This document shows, piece after piece, positions 26,637-34,691 of a stretch of 64,000 nt of DNA. The stretch is from positions 2,170,001-2,234,000 of the forward strand of contig NZ_CP088022.1 in the NCBI RefSeq assembly GCF_013373795.3, given 5' to 3'. A program made the position numbers and the translations under genes. The DNA is from Bradyrhizobium quebecense. GTDB lineage: Bacteria > Pseudomonadota > Alphaproteobacteria > Rhizobiales > Xanthobacteraceae. Within the stretch, counting starts at the first letter, position 1. Every line of letters begins with the position of its first letter. The notes under the pieces were generated by a model that saw only the letters and a program-made list of their open reading frames with translations, was not told where the DNA came from and made no database searches.

Positions 26637-27658
26637 CTGCGCTACGCATGCGTGCCCGCGATTTCCTCACCGAGGATGAACTGGTCACGGTCCGGCAACG
26701 CACGACGTGGAAGGGCGCAGCGCTGATCGTGCACGCCTGGGCCCTGATCCTGGGCGCGATCGCGCTGGTCGCGTGGTGGCCGAATCCGCTGACCTATCTG
26801 CTGGCGGTTGCGATCATCGGCTCGCGGCAGCTCGGGCTCGCCATCCTGATGCATGACGGTGCGCATGGCTGTCTCTCGGCGAACGAGAAGACCAATCTGA
26901 CGCTGAGCCAGTGGTTCTGCGCCTACCCGATCTTCGCGGAAACCCGCGGCTATCGCCGCTATCATCTGCGGCACCATGCGCGGACGCAGCAGGAGGATGA
27001 TCCGGATCTCGTGCTGTCGGCGCCGTTTCCGATCACCAAGATGAGCTACCGCCGGAAATTCCTCCGCGACATCACCGGGCAGACCGGCTACCAGCAGCGC
27101 AAGGCGCAACTGCTCAATGCGATCGGACCGAAAGAGTGGCCGCTATCGCAGCGCGCCACCAATTTCTGGCAGAAGCTCGGGCCGCAATGCGTCACCAACG
27201 CGTTGCTGTTCGCAGGGCTCGCCGCCGCGGGCGTGTGGTGGGCCTATCCGCTGTTGTGGCTGGTGCCGCTGCTGACCTGGATGATGGTGATCACGCGGAT
27301 CCGCAACATCGCCGAACATGCCGTCGTGCCCGACAGCGCCGATCCCCTGCGCAACACCCGCACCACGCGGGCCAATGTCCTCGAGCGGCTGTTCATCGCG
27401 CCGTACTACGTGAACTATCACCTCGAGCATCATCTGCTGTTCTACGTGCCCTGCTACAACCTGCCGCGCGTCCACCGCATCCTGAGCGGAAGCCGCTATG
27501 CCGACCGGATGGAAGTCCAGCCGGGCTATGCCGCCGTGCTGCGGCTGGCGACCGCCAAGCCCAATCGGGAAGACCGCCCGGGCCAACTCGTCAACAGCGC
27601 GCGCCGGGCGCGGGCCGGCGCCGAGGTTAACGCCGACCAGAATGCCGGTGGATTCTAG
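26633..27658 (+). CDS. Membrane fatty acid desaturase
   Basis: A 341-residue integral-membrane di-iron desaturase. The three histidine boxes are MHDGAHGC, YHLRHHARTQQ and NYHLEHHLLF. Hydrophobic segments occur near residues 28-70 and 180-220. It would introduce a double bond into acyl lipids using O2 and electrons from a redox partner not encoded here. Translational coupling to the TetR gene indicates that the regulator controls it. Carotenoid or other lipid substrates cannot be excluded, since the family is broad. Confidence 0.9.
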   Translation: MTALRMRARDFLTEDELVTVRQRTTWKGAALIVHAWALILGAIALVAWWPNPLTYLLAVAIIGSRQLGLAILMHDGAHGCLSANEKTNLTLSQWFCAYPIFAETRGYRRYHLRHHARTQQEDDPDLVLSAPFPITKMSYRRKFLRDITGQTGYQQRKAQLLNAIGPKEWPLSQRATNFWQKLGPQCVTNALLFAGLAAAGVWWAYPLLWLVPLLTWMMVITRIRNIAEHAVVPDSADPLRNTRTTRANVLERLFIAPYYVNYHLEHHLLFYVPCYNLPRVHRILSGSRYADRMEVQPGYAAVLRLATAKPNREDRPGQLVNSARRARAGAEVNADQNAGGF

Positions 27659-27700
27659 GCAGAGCCGGCCCCGGCATCCCCAGGGTTCCGCGCGCGCGGC

Positions 27701-27730
27701 TTGACATCGCGCCCCCCATCAGTGTCTTAC
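27701..27730 (+). promoter_or_regulatory. Candidate fabD promoter
   Basis: CTTGACAT carries TTGACA at 27701-27706. A weak -10 (TCTTAC, 27725-27730) lies 18 bp on. The -35 is near consensus for alphaproteobacteria; the -10 is poor. Confidence 0.4.
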
Positions 27731-27864
27731 GGCCCGGTCCGAGGCCGGTTGCAAGGCAGGGTCCGGACCCACTGTGGCGCGTTTCGCGCGACGGGATACC
27801 GTTTTCCCCTGCGGCAGGCGCGGCGCTTGCGCGGGGATCACGCTCAACAAGGTAGGGAGCGCCG

Positions 27865-28818
27865 ATGACGGCTGCATTCACGTTTCCCGGGCAGGGTTCG
27901 CAGGCGGTTGGCATGGGCAAGGCCCTGGCCGACGCCTTTCCGGTCGCCAAGGCCGTGTTCGACGAGGTCGATTCCGCGTTGGGCGAGAAGCTGACCGCGA
28001 TCATCTGGGATGGTCCGGGCGAGACATTGCAGCTGACGGAAAACGCCCAGCCGGCGCTGATGGCGGTCTCGATCGCCACGTTGCGCGTGCTCGAGAGCGA
28101 GGCCGGCTTCTCGGTCGGCCGCAACGCGGCCTTCGTTGCCGGGCACTCGCTCGGCGAGTATTCGGCGCTTGCCGCCGCCGGCAGCCTGACGGTCAGCGAC
28201 ACCGCGCGGCTGCTGCGGACCCGCGGGCTCGCGATGCAGAAGGCGGTGCCGGTCGGCGCCGGTGCGATGGCGGCGCTGCTCGGCCTCGACTACGAGGCGG
28301 CGGTCGCGGTCGCCAACGAGGCGGCGCAGGGCCAGGTCTGCCAGGCGGCCAACGACAATGGCGGCGGCCAGGTGGTGGTCTCCGGCGACAAGGCAGCCGT
28401 CGATCGCGCGGTGGAGATTGCGAAAACCAAAGGGGCAAAACGCGCCATGCTGCTGCCGGTGTCGGCGCCATTCCACTGCAAGCTGATGCAGCCGGCGGCC
28501 GATGCGATGGCAGAGGCGCTGGCCGGCGTCACCATCAAGGCGCCCGCGGCGCCGCTGGTCTCCAACGTGCTGGCTTCGGCGATCGCTGATCCCGACGAGA
28601 TCCGTCGGCGCCTGGTCGAGCAGGTCACGGGGACGGTTCGCTGGCGCGAGTCGGTTGCCTATATGGCCGGGCAGGGCGTGACGCGGTTCTTCGAGATCGG
28701 CGCCGGCAAGGTGCTGAGCGGCCTCGTCAAGCGCATCGCCGATGGCGCGGTCGGCGTGTCCGTCGGCGGTCCGAGCGATATCGCTGCAGCCAAGGACGCG
28801 CTGGCAACATCGGCGTAA
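27865..28818 (+). CDS. fabD: Malonyl CoA-acyl carrier protein transacylase
   Basis: A 317-residue enzyme that moves malonyl from CoA to ACP, starting type II fatty acid synthesis. Motifs are FTFPGQGSQAVGMGKAL at the N-terminus, the nucleophile elbow AGHSLGEYSALAAAG, RGLAMQKAVP with the carboxylate-binding Arg, and the His motif VSAPFHCKLMQPAAD. Start ATG at 27865 after GTAGGGAG. It leads a fabD-fabG-acpP-fabF cluster in the order common to most bacteria. fabG follows after 21 bp. Confidence 0.97.
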   Translation: MTAAFTFPGQGSQAVGMGKALADAFPVAKAVFDEVDSALGEKLTAIIWDGPGETLQLTENAQPALMAVSIATLRVLESEAGFSVGRNAAFVAGHSLGEYSALAAAGSLTVSDTARLLRTRGLAMQKAVPVGAGAMAALLGLDYEAAVAVANEAAQGQVCQAANDNGGGQVVVSGDKAAVDRAVEIAKTKGAKRAMLLPVSAPFHCKLMQPAADAMAEALAGVTIKAPAAPLVSNVLASAIADPDEIRRRLVEQVTGTVRWRESVAYMAGQGVTRFFEIGAGKVLSGLVKRIADGAVGVSVGGPSDIAAAKDALATSA

Positions 28819-28839
28819 AGCAGCCGGAAGGAGAATTCG

Positions 28840-29577
28840 ATGTTTGATCTGACTGGCAAGACGGCGCTCGTGACGGGCGCAACCGGTGGCATCGGCGGCG
28901 CGATCGCGCAGGCGCTGCATGCGCAGGGCGCGACGGTCGCGATTTCGGGGACGCGGCGCGAGGTGCTGGACGGCTTCGCGGCCAAGCTCGGCGAGCGCGT
29001 TCATGTGCTGCCGTGCAATCTCTCGAGCAAGGATGATGTCGAGGCGCTGGTGCCGGCGGCGGAAGCCGCGATGGGGCAGGTCGATATCCTGATCGCGAAT
29101 GCCGGCATCACCCGCGACAACCTGTTCGTGCAGTTGCGCGACGAGGATTGGGACGACGTGATTGCGGTCAACCTGACCGCGACATTCCGCCTGGCGCGCG
29201 CGGCGACCAAATTGATGATGCGCAAGCGCTTCGGCCGCATCATCGCGATCACCTCGATCGTCGGCGTCACCGGCAATCCGGGGCAGGGCAACTACACCGC
29301 GTCGAAGGCCGGCATCATCGGCCTGATCAAGACGCTGGGCGCCGAATACGCCAAGCGCGGCGTGACCGCGAACTGCATCGCGCCGGGCTTCATCAAGACG
29401 CCGATGACGGATGCGCTCAACGACAAGCAGCGCGAAGCCATCCTGGCGAAGGTTCCTGCGGCGCGGCTCGGAACGCCCGAGGATATCGCTGCGGCAGCGG
29501 TCTACCTGGCCTCGAACGAGGCCGCCTACGTCACCGGACAGACGATTCACGTCAACGGCGGCATGGCTATGATTTGA
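28840..29577 (+). CDS. fabG: 3-oxoacyl-ACP reductase
   Basis: A 245-residue SDR that reduces beta-ketoacyl-ACP with NADPH. It has TGATGGIGGAI, NAGITRDNLFVQLRDEDWDD, the catalytic TSIVGVTGNPGQGNYTASKA (Ser-Tyr-Lys) and the FabG-type ending VTGQTIHVNGGMAMI. Preceded by GGAAGGAG. Position between fabD and acpP separates it from the unassigned SDR at 3867-4607. Confidence 0.97.
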   Translation: MFDLTGKTALVTGATGGIGGAIAQALHAQGATVAISGTRREVLDGFAAKLGERVHVLPCNLSSKDDVEALVPAAEAAMGQVDILIANAGITRDNLFVQLRDEDWDDVIAVNLTATFRLARAATKLMMRKRFGRIIAITSIVGVTGNPGQGNYTASKAGIIGLIKTLGAEYAKRGVTANCIAPGFIKTPMTDALNDKQREAILAKVPAARLGTPEDIAAAAVYLASNEAAYVTGQTIHVNGGMAMI

Positions 29578-29587
29578 GCTGGTTGCT

Positions 29588-29625
29588 GGCTCTCGCAATG
29601 CGGCGAAAAGCCGTTTTCGAGAGCC
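29588..29625 (+). terminator. Hairpin after fabG
   Basis: GGCTCTCG (29588-29595) pairs with CGAGAGCC (29618-29625), and an inner CGGC-GAAAA-GCCG stem lies within. It sits 11 bp after fabG and could end or attenuate the fabD-fabG message before acpP. No T-run follows. Confidence 0.45.
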
Positions 29626-29695
29626 GGTTCAGGCGTGTAGTCAAGGCTTGGGAAGTATGATAGCTGAACCCCCCATGGATGGGCAAAGAACGCCA

Positions 29696-29722
29696 TTGCA
29701 GGATTTTGAAACCCTGTATATT
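29696..29722 (+). promoter_or_regulatory. Weak candidate acpP promoter
   Basis: TATATT at 29717-29722 is a good -10. The nearest -35-like sequence is TTGCAG at 29696-29701, 15 bp away. A long leader of about 145 bp to acpP would result. Confidence 0.35.
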
Positions 29723-29866
29723 GGCGTGGCGACGCCTGCCGTTCGCCGGGGCTTTAGTCGGCTACGACCGGGCCGAATCAAGACTATGCGCGACTGAGTA
29801 ATCGAGACGACCACGATGGCTCGTATCGTCTTGGGGTCGGGTCCAATGGAACAACGAGGTTGAACG

Positions 29867-30106
29867 ATGAGTGAGATTGGCGAGCGGGTTAAGAAGATTG
29901 TGGTCGAGCACCTTGGTGTCGAACCCGAGAAGGTGGTCGATAGCGCGAGCTTCATCGATGACCTCGGCGCCGACAGCCTCGACACGGTCGAGCTCGTGAT
30001 GGCTTTCGAAGAAGAATTCGGTTGCGAGATTCCCGACGACGCCGCGGAGACGATTCTGACCGTGGGCGACGCGACCAAGTTTCTTGAGAAGAACGCGAAG
30101 AGCTGA
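29867..30106 (+). CDS. acpP: Acyl carrier protein
   Basis: The 79-residue carrier of growing fatty acyl chains. The phosphopantetheine serine is in [20 protein letters not shown], and the ends [20 protein letters not shown] and [15 protein letters not shown] are typical. It would be acidic, small and highly expressed. A hairpin with a T-rich tail follows it before fabF. Confidence 0.98.
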   Translation: MSEIGERVKKIVVEHLGVEPEKVVDSASFIDDLGADSLDTVELVMAFEEEFGCEIPDDAAETILTVGDATKFLEKNAKS

Positions 30107-30128
30107 CGCCGATCGCGAAGTTGACGGG

Positions 30129-30170
30129 GCCGGACGGACCGTGTTCGAGCGGTCCCCCGGCTTCTTATTA
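30129..30170 (+). terminator. Terminator-like hairpin between acpP and fabF
   Basis: GCCGG (30129-30133) plus GGACCG pair with CGGTCC plus CCGGC (ending at 30161), with one internal mismatch. TTCTTATTATTA follows directly. This is the best rho-independent candidate in the fab cluster and could give more acpP than fabF mRNA. Confidence 0.6.
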
Positions 30171-30202
30171 TTAGCCGCGCATTGCCGGCCGGAGACGTGG
30201 AA

Positions 30203-31468
30203 ATGAGACGAGTTGTCGTCACGGGGCTGGGCATGCTTACACCGCTCGGCTGCGGCGTTGACGCAACTTGGACGCGCATCCTCGCCGGTGAGAGCGGCGG
30301 CAAGAAGATCGACACCTTCGAAGTGTCCGACCTGCCGAGCCAGGTCGCCTGCTACATTCCGCGCGGCGACGGCTCCAGCGGCACCTTCAATCCCGATCAG
30401 TGGATGGAGCCGAAGGACCAGCGCAAGGTCGACGACTTCATCCTCTACGCGATGTGCGCGGCCAGGCAGGCGCTCGACGACGCCAACTGGCATCCGAAGT
30501 CCGATGAGGACCAGTTCGCGACCGGCACGATGATCGGCTCCGGCATCGGCGGCCTCACCGGCATTGCCGAGACCGCGGTGCTGCTCAAGGAACGTGGACC
30601 GCGCAGGGTCTCTCCCTTCTTCATTCCGGGCCGCCTGATCAATCTGGCGTCCGGCTACGTCTCGATCGAGCACGGCCTGAAGGGCCCCAATCATTCGGTC
30701 GTCACGGCCTGCTCGACCGGCGCGCATGCGGTCGGCGACGCGGCGCGGCTGATCGCGCTCGGCGATGCCGACGTGATGGTCGCGGGTGGCGCCGAATCGC
30801 CGATCTCCCGCATCGGCATCGCAGGCTTCTGCGCGGCGCGTGCGCTGTCCACCGGCTTCAACGACACGCCGGAAAAGGCATCGCGGCCCTACGACAAGGA
30901 CCGCGACGGCTTCGTGATGGGCGAGGGCGCCGGCGTCCTCGTGCTCGAGGAATACGAGCACGCCAAACAGCGTGGTGCGAAGATCTATGCCGAGGTCACC
31001 GGCTACGGCCTGTCGGGCGATGCCTTCCACATCACCTCGCCGCCGCCGGACGGCAATGGCGGCTTCCGCAGCATGAGCATGGCGCTGAAGCGCGCCGGCC
31101 TCGTCGCATCCGATCTCGACTACATCAACGCGCACGGCACCTCGACGCAGGTCGGCGACGAGATCGAGCTCGGCGCGGTCGAGCGTCTGCTCGGCAATGC
31201 GGCTTCGAAGGTTTCGATGTCGTCGACCAAGTCGGCGACCGGACATCTGCTCGGCGCCGCCGGCGCGATCGAGGCGATCTTCGCGGTGCTGGCGATTCGC
31301 GATAACGTGGTGCCGCCGACCATCAATCTCGACAATCCGTCGGTGCAAACGGCGATCGATCTTGTGCCGCATACGTCGCGCAAGCGTGACGTGAATGTGG
31401 CGCTGTCCAATTCCTTCGGTTTCGGTGGCACAAACGCCTCCGTGATCGTGCAGCGCGTGACCAATTAG
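30203..31468 (+). CDS. fabF: 3-oxoacyl-ACP synthase II
   Basis: The 421-residue condensing enzyme that elongates acyl-ACP. It begins MRRVVVTGLGMLTPLGCG. The active-site cysteine is in VVTACSTGAHAVGDAARL, the histidines in NAHGTSTQVGDEIE and SATGHLLGAAG, and the C-terminus is NSFGFGGTNASVIVQRV. The open frame begins at 30182, but 30203 (after GGAGACGTGGAA) gives the family's normal N-terminus. It follows acpP. Confidence 0.97.
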   Translation: MRRVVVTGLGMLTPLGCGVDATWTRILAGESGGKKIDTFEVSDLPSQVACYIPRGDGSSGTFNPDQWMEPKDQRKVDDFILYAMCAARQALDDANWHPKSDEDQFATGTMIGSGIGGLTGIAETAVLLKERGPRRVSPFFIPGRLINLASGYVSIEHGLKGPNHSVVTACSTGAHAVGDAARLIALGDADVMVAGGAESPISRIGIAGFCAARALSTGFNDTPEKASRPYDKDRDGFVMGEGAGVLVLEEYEHAKQRGAKIYAEVTGYGLSGDAFHITSPPPDGNGGFRSMSMALKRAGLVASDLDYINAHGTSTQVGDEIELGAVERLLGNAASKVSMSSTKSATGHLLGAAGAIEAIFAVLAIRDNVVPPTINLDNPSVQTAIDLVPHTSRKRDVNVALSNSFGFGGTNASVIVQRVTN

Positions 31469-31595
31469 TAGGTCTTTAGAACTAGTCCACCGTTTTGCCG
31501 TATTCCGCGGTGACTCCTAATAGCGGGCGTATGCTATTGGCAGGGCAGGGGTTTGTCCGGCCACGATTCAACCGGCAGGATATTGGTTTGCATCG

Positions 31596-32855
31596 ATGAG
31601 TGAGAGGCCGCCCATTTCACCAAGGAGTCCACGTGCCGCGCTGGAGCCCGAACAGGTTCCGCCGCCGCCCAAGCGCTCGGATCGTGCCCGCAATCCTTTC
31701 GTGATCGTCGGCAATGCCATCTTCACCATCCTGATCATCCTGATGATCGGCGCCGGCGCCACCTACTACTACGGCAAGCAGACGCTGGAATCGCCGGGGC
31801 CGCTGCAGGAAGACAAGATCGTCAACATCCCCGCGCGCGCCGGCAAGCGTGACATCGCCGACGTGCTGTCGCGCGAGGGCGTGATCAACGTCAATCCGTG
31901 GGTCTTCATCGGCAGCGTGTTTGCGCTGAAGGCGAGCTCCGATCTCAAGCCCGGCGAATATTCGTTCCAGAAGAATGCCAGCCTGCGCGACGTCATTGCC
32001 ACCATTGTCGACGGCAAGGTGGTGCAGCACGCCATCACCATTCCCGAGGGTCTGACCTCGGAGCAGATCGTGACGCGGCTCTCCGACAACGACATCTTCA
32101 CCGGCTCGGTGCGCGAGATTCCGCGCGAGGGCACGCTGTTGCCGGAGACCTACAAATTCCCGCGCGGCACCACGCGCGACCAGGTGATCCAGCGCCTGCA
32201 GCAGGCGCAGAAGCGCGTGCTCGCCGAGATCTGGGAACGCCGCAACACCGATTCGCCGCTGAAATCGCCGGACCAGCTGGTGACGCTGGCCTCGATCGTC
32301 GAGAAGGAAACCGGCCGCGCCGACGAGCGCAGCCGCGTTGCCGCCGTGTTCGTCAACCGCCTGCGGCAGAGGATGAAGCTGCAATCCGACCCGACCATCA
32401 TCTACGGATTGGTGGGCGGCAAGGGAACGCTGGGGCGTCCGATCAAGCGCAGCGAGATCACCCAGCCGTCGCCCTACAACACCTATGTGATCGACGGCTT
32501 GCCGCCGGGACCGATCGCCAATCCCGGCCGCGCCTCGCTGGAGGCGACCGCCAATCCGGCGCGCACGCGTGACCTGTTCTTCGTTGCCGACGGAACCGGT
32601 GGCCACGCCTTTACCGAAACCTACGACCAGCACGCCAAGAACGTCGCCAAGCTGCGCGCGTCGGAAAAGCAGATCCAGAACGACACCGTCGAGCCCGCGG
32701 ATGATCCGGCGCCCGCCGCCGCGGCGCCCGGCGCGGCCGATACCAATCCCACGGCGGCCATGCCGCCGAAGCCCACCAACCAGAAGAAACCGCCGCGCAG
32801 CGGTCGCCAGGGCGCAGCCCAGCAGACCACTTCGCCGCCTGTTGTGCAGCGCTAA
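31596..32855 (+). CDS. mltG: Endolytic murein transglycosylase MltG
   Basis: A 419-residue inner-membrane enzyme that cuts nascent glycan strands and sets their length. A Pro-rich cytoplasmic start is followed by one transmembrane helix (AIFTILIILMIGAGATYYYG, about residues 36-55). The YceG domain follows, with the catalytic Glu in LASIVEKETGRADERSRVAA and the signature SDPTIIYGL. The C-terminal 80 residues are Pro/Ala/Lys-rich and beyond the usual length. The TAA stop (32853-32855) is embedded in the stem of a large hairpin. Confidence 0.93.
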   Translation: MSERPPISPRSPRAALEPEQVPPPPKRSDRARNPFVIVGNAIFTILIILMIGAGATYYYGKQTLESPGPLQEDKIVNIPARAGKRDIADVLSREGVINVNPWVFIGSVFALKASSDLKPGEYSFQKNASLRDVIATIVDGKVVQHAITIPEGLTSEQIVTRLSDNDIFTGSVREIPREGTLLPETYKFPRGTTRDQVIQRLQQAQKRVLAEIWERRNTDSPLKSPDQLVTLASIVEKETGRADERSRVAAVFVNRLRQRMKLQSDPTIIYGLVGGKGTLGRPIKRSEITQPSPYNTYVIDGLPPGPIANPGRASLEATANPARTRDLFFVADGTGGHAFTETYDQHAKNVAKLRASEKQIQNDTVEPADDPAPAAAAPGAADTNPTAAMPPKPTNQKKPPRSGRQGAAQQTTSPPVVQR

Positions 32856-32945
32856 AGCGCGATGCGATCATCGCGCTTTAGCTTCTTGTTCGAGCATAGT
32901 CTTTCGGAAATCCGCTTCACAGTTTTCCGGACCATGCCGTAGCTC
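32851..32945. repeat. Composite palindromic repeat overlapping the mltG stop
   Basis: A perfect 14-bp stem (32851-32864 with 32869-32882; GCTAAAGCGCGATG pairs with its complement around CGAT) is followed by TTCTTGTT. A second part at about 32889-32945 contains TTTTCCGGACCATGC. Both parts recall a dispersed Bradyrhizobium repeat, and a relative of the second part lies at 56909-56975. It may also serve as the mltG terminator. Confidence 0.6.
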
Positions 32946-33068
32946 TGCATTTGCCGAGGGTGGACGTAATTCCACTTTCACGGAATCCGTTCTAAGGTCG
33001 CACCGGCTGCCCGCGAGTCTCGTCGTCTCCGGGTGAGTCCCATATCCTTCTGTTGGAGAGTTCACGCG

Positions 33069-33956
33069 ATGGCGCTATCGAGCATGACTGGCTTTGCCCG
33101 AAGCCATGGCGCGAGCGGTCCCTATACGTTCGAGTGGGAGCTGAAGTCGGTCAACGCCAAGGGCTTTGACCTGCGGTTGCGGCTGCCGCCCGGCTGGGAC
33201 GAACTGGAAGCCCTCGCCAAGAAGCGGGCCGGCGAGTTGCTGTCGCGCGGCACGGTCTACGCCAACCTCAGCGTCAAGCGCACCGATGCGGCGCAGACCA
33301 TCCGGATCAATGAGGACGTGCTGGCCGCGGTCGTGAAGGTCGCAGGTGAGCTCGCGCAGCGGATCGACGCGGTGGCGCCGAGCATCGACGGATTGCTCGG
33401 CATCAAGGGCGTTATCGAGGTGGTCGAACCTGACAGCAACGAGGACGAGGACAAGGCGGCGCGCGAAGCGGCGGCGAAGGCGTTCGAGCAGGCGCTCGGC
33501 AGCCTCGTCGAGATGCGCCGCCGCGAGGGCGATGCGCTGGGCCAGATCCTGATGCAGCGCATGGACGAGATCGAGCGGCTCGCCAAACGCGCCGAGACGG
33601 CTCCCGGTCGCAAGCCCGAGGCGATCAAGGCCCGGCTTGCCGAGCAGATCGCAGCGCTGCTGGAGACCTCCGATCGCTTCGATACCGACCGGCTGAGCCA
33701 GGAGGCGATCCTGATCGCCACCAAGGCCGATATCCGCGAGGAGCTCGACCGCATCGCCTCGCACATCGCCCAGGCGCGCGAGATGATCGGCAAGGGCGGC
33801 CCGGTCGGGCGCCGGCTCGACTTCCTCGCCCAGGAGTTCAATCGCGAGGTCAACACCTGCTGCTCGAAGTCGAACGACGTCGAGCTGACCAATACCGGGC
33901 TTGAAATGAAGAACGTGGTCGAGCAGTTCCGCGAACAGGTCCAGAATCTGGAGTGA
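33069..33956 (+). CDS. YicC/YloC family endoribonuclease
   Basis: A 295-residue protein starting MALSSMTGFARSHGASGPYT, with the N-terminal YicC motif WELKSVNAKGFDLRLRLPPG. The C-terminal DUF1732 region is GPVGRRLDFLAQEFNREVNT followed by CCSKSNDVELTNTGLEMKNV. E. coli YicC is an endoribonuclease that acts on selected RNAs. The open frame starts at 33033, but the family begins at the Met at 33069. gmk follows 3 bp later, the common yicC-gmk pairing. Confidence 0.94.
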   Translation: MALSSMTGFARSHGASGPYTFEWELKSVNAKGFDLRLRLPPGWDELEALAKKRAGELLSRGTVYANLSVKRTDAAQTIRINEDVLAAVVKVAGELAQRIDAVAPSIDGLLGIKGVIEVVEPDSNEDEDKAAREAAAKAFEQALGSLVEMRRREGDALGQILMQRMDEIERLAKRAETAPGRKPEAIKARLAEQIAALLETSDRFDTDRLSQEAILIATKADIREELDRIASHIAQAREMIGKGGPVGRRLDFLAQEFNREVNTCCSKSNDVELTNTGLEMKNVVEQFREQVQNLE

Positions 33957-33959
33957 ACG

Positions 33960-34613
33960 ATGACGGCGCAGGGTTTTGACGGCGTTGAGCGGCGCGGACT
34001 GATGTTCGTCCTGTCGTCGCCCTCGGGCGCCGGCAAGACGACGCTGTCGCGCATGCTGATCGAGCGGATGCCGGGCTTGAAGATGTCGGTGTCGGCGACG
34101 ACGCGGCCGAAGCGGCCGGGCGAGGTCGAGGGGCGCGACTATTTCTTCGTCGGCAAGACCAAGTTCGAGGCGATGGCCAAGCAGGGCGAACTGCTGGAAT
34201 GGGCCACCGTGTTCGACAACCGCTACGGCACGCCGCGCGCGCCGGTCGAGGCTGCGCTCGCGGCCGGCGAGGATGTGCTGTTCGACATCGACTGGCAGGG
34301 CACCCAGCAATTGCGCGAGAAGGCGCGCGCCGACGTGGTCAGCGTCTTCATCCTGCCGCCGTCAGCCGCCGATCTCGAGAAGCGTCTGCACACCCGTGCG
34401 CAGGATTCCGAGGAGGTCATCCGCGGGCGGATGAACCGCGCCACCCATGAGCTGAGCCACTGGGCGGAATACGACTACATCGTCATCAACCAGAACGTCG
34501 ACGACGCCTTTGCCGAGGTGCAGTCGATCCTGAAGGCCGAGCGGCTCAAGCGAGAGCGCCGCACCGGCCTCACCGAGTTCGTGCGCGGCCTGCAGCGTCA
34601 GCTCGAGAAGTAG
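33960..34613 (+). CDS. gmk: Guanylate kinase
   Basis: A 217-residue enzyme that converts GMP to GDP. P-loop SSPSGAGKTTLSRML, GMP-binding SVSATTRPKRPGEVEGRDYF and EWATVFDNRYGTPRAPVEAA, lid R-rich TRAQDSEEVIRGRMNRATHE. The last codons are duplicated just downstream: TCGAGAAGTAGCTTG occurs twice in tandem, so a second in-frame-looking stop follows. Confidence 0.97.
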   Translation: MTAQGFDGVERRGLMFVLSSPSGAGKTTLSRMLIERMPGLKMSVSATTRPKRPGEVEGRDYFFVGKTKFEAMAKQGELLEWATVFDNRYGTPRAPVEAALAAGEDVLFDIDWQGTQQLREKARADVVSVFILPPSAADLEKRLHTRAQDSEEVIRGRMNRATHELSHWAEYDYIVINQNVDDAFAEVQSILKAERLKRERRTGLTEFVRGLQRQLEK

Positions 34614-34640
34614 CTTGTCGAGAAGTAGCTTGCCGGAACC

Positions 34641-34665
34641 GTGATGCGATCGGGGATCGCATCAC
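34641..34665. terminator. Hairpin between convergent gmk and the exported tail protein
   Basis: GTGATGCGATC-GGG-GATCGCATCAC, an 11-bp perfect stem with a 3-nt loop. CTACTTTTC follows on the plus strand. It serves convergent genes and shares GATGCGATC with the hairpin at mltG, hinting at a common repeat origin. Confidence 0.6.
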
Positions 34666-34691
34666 GTCTCATCTACTTTTCTGAGCGTGCT

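Noticed and set aside
27844..29598. Large minus-strand frame over fabD and fabG
   Set aside because: An antisense shadow of two well-supported genes; rich in His and Arg and with no domain.
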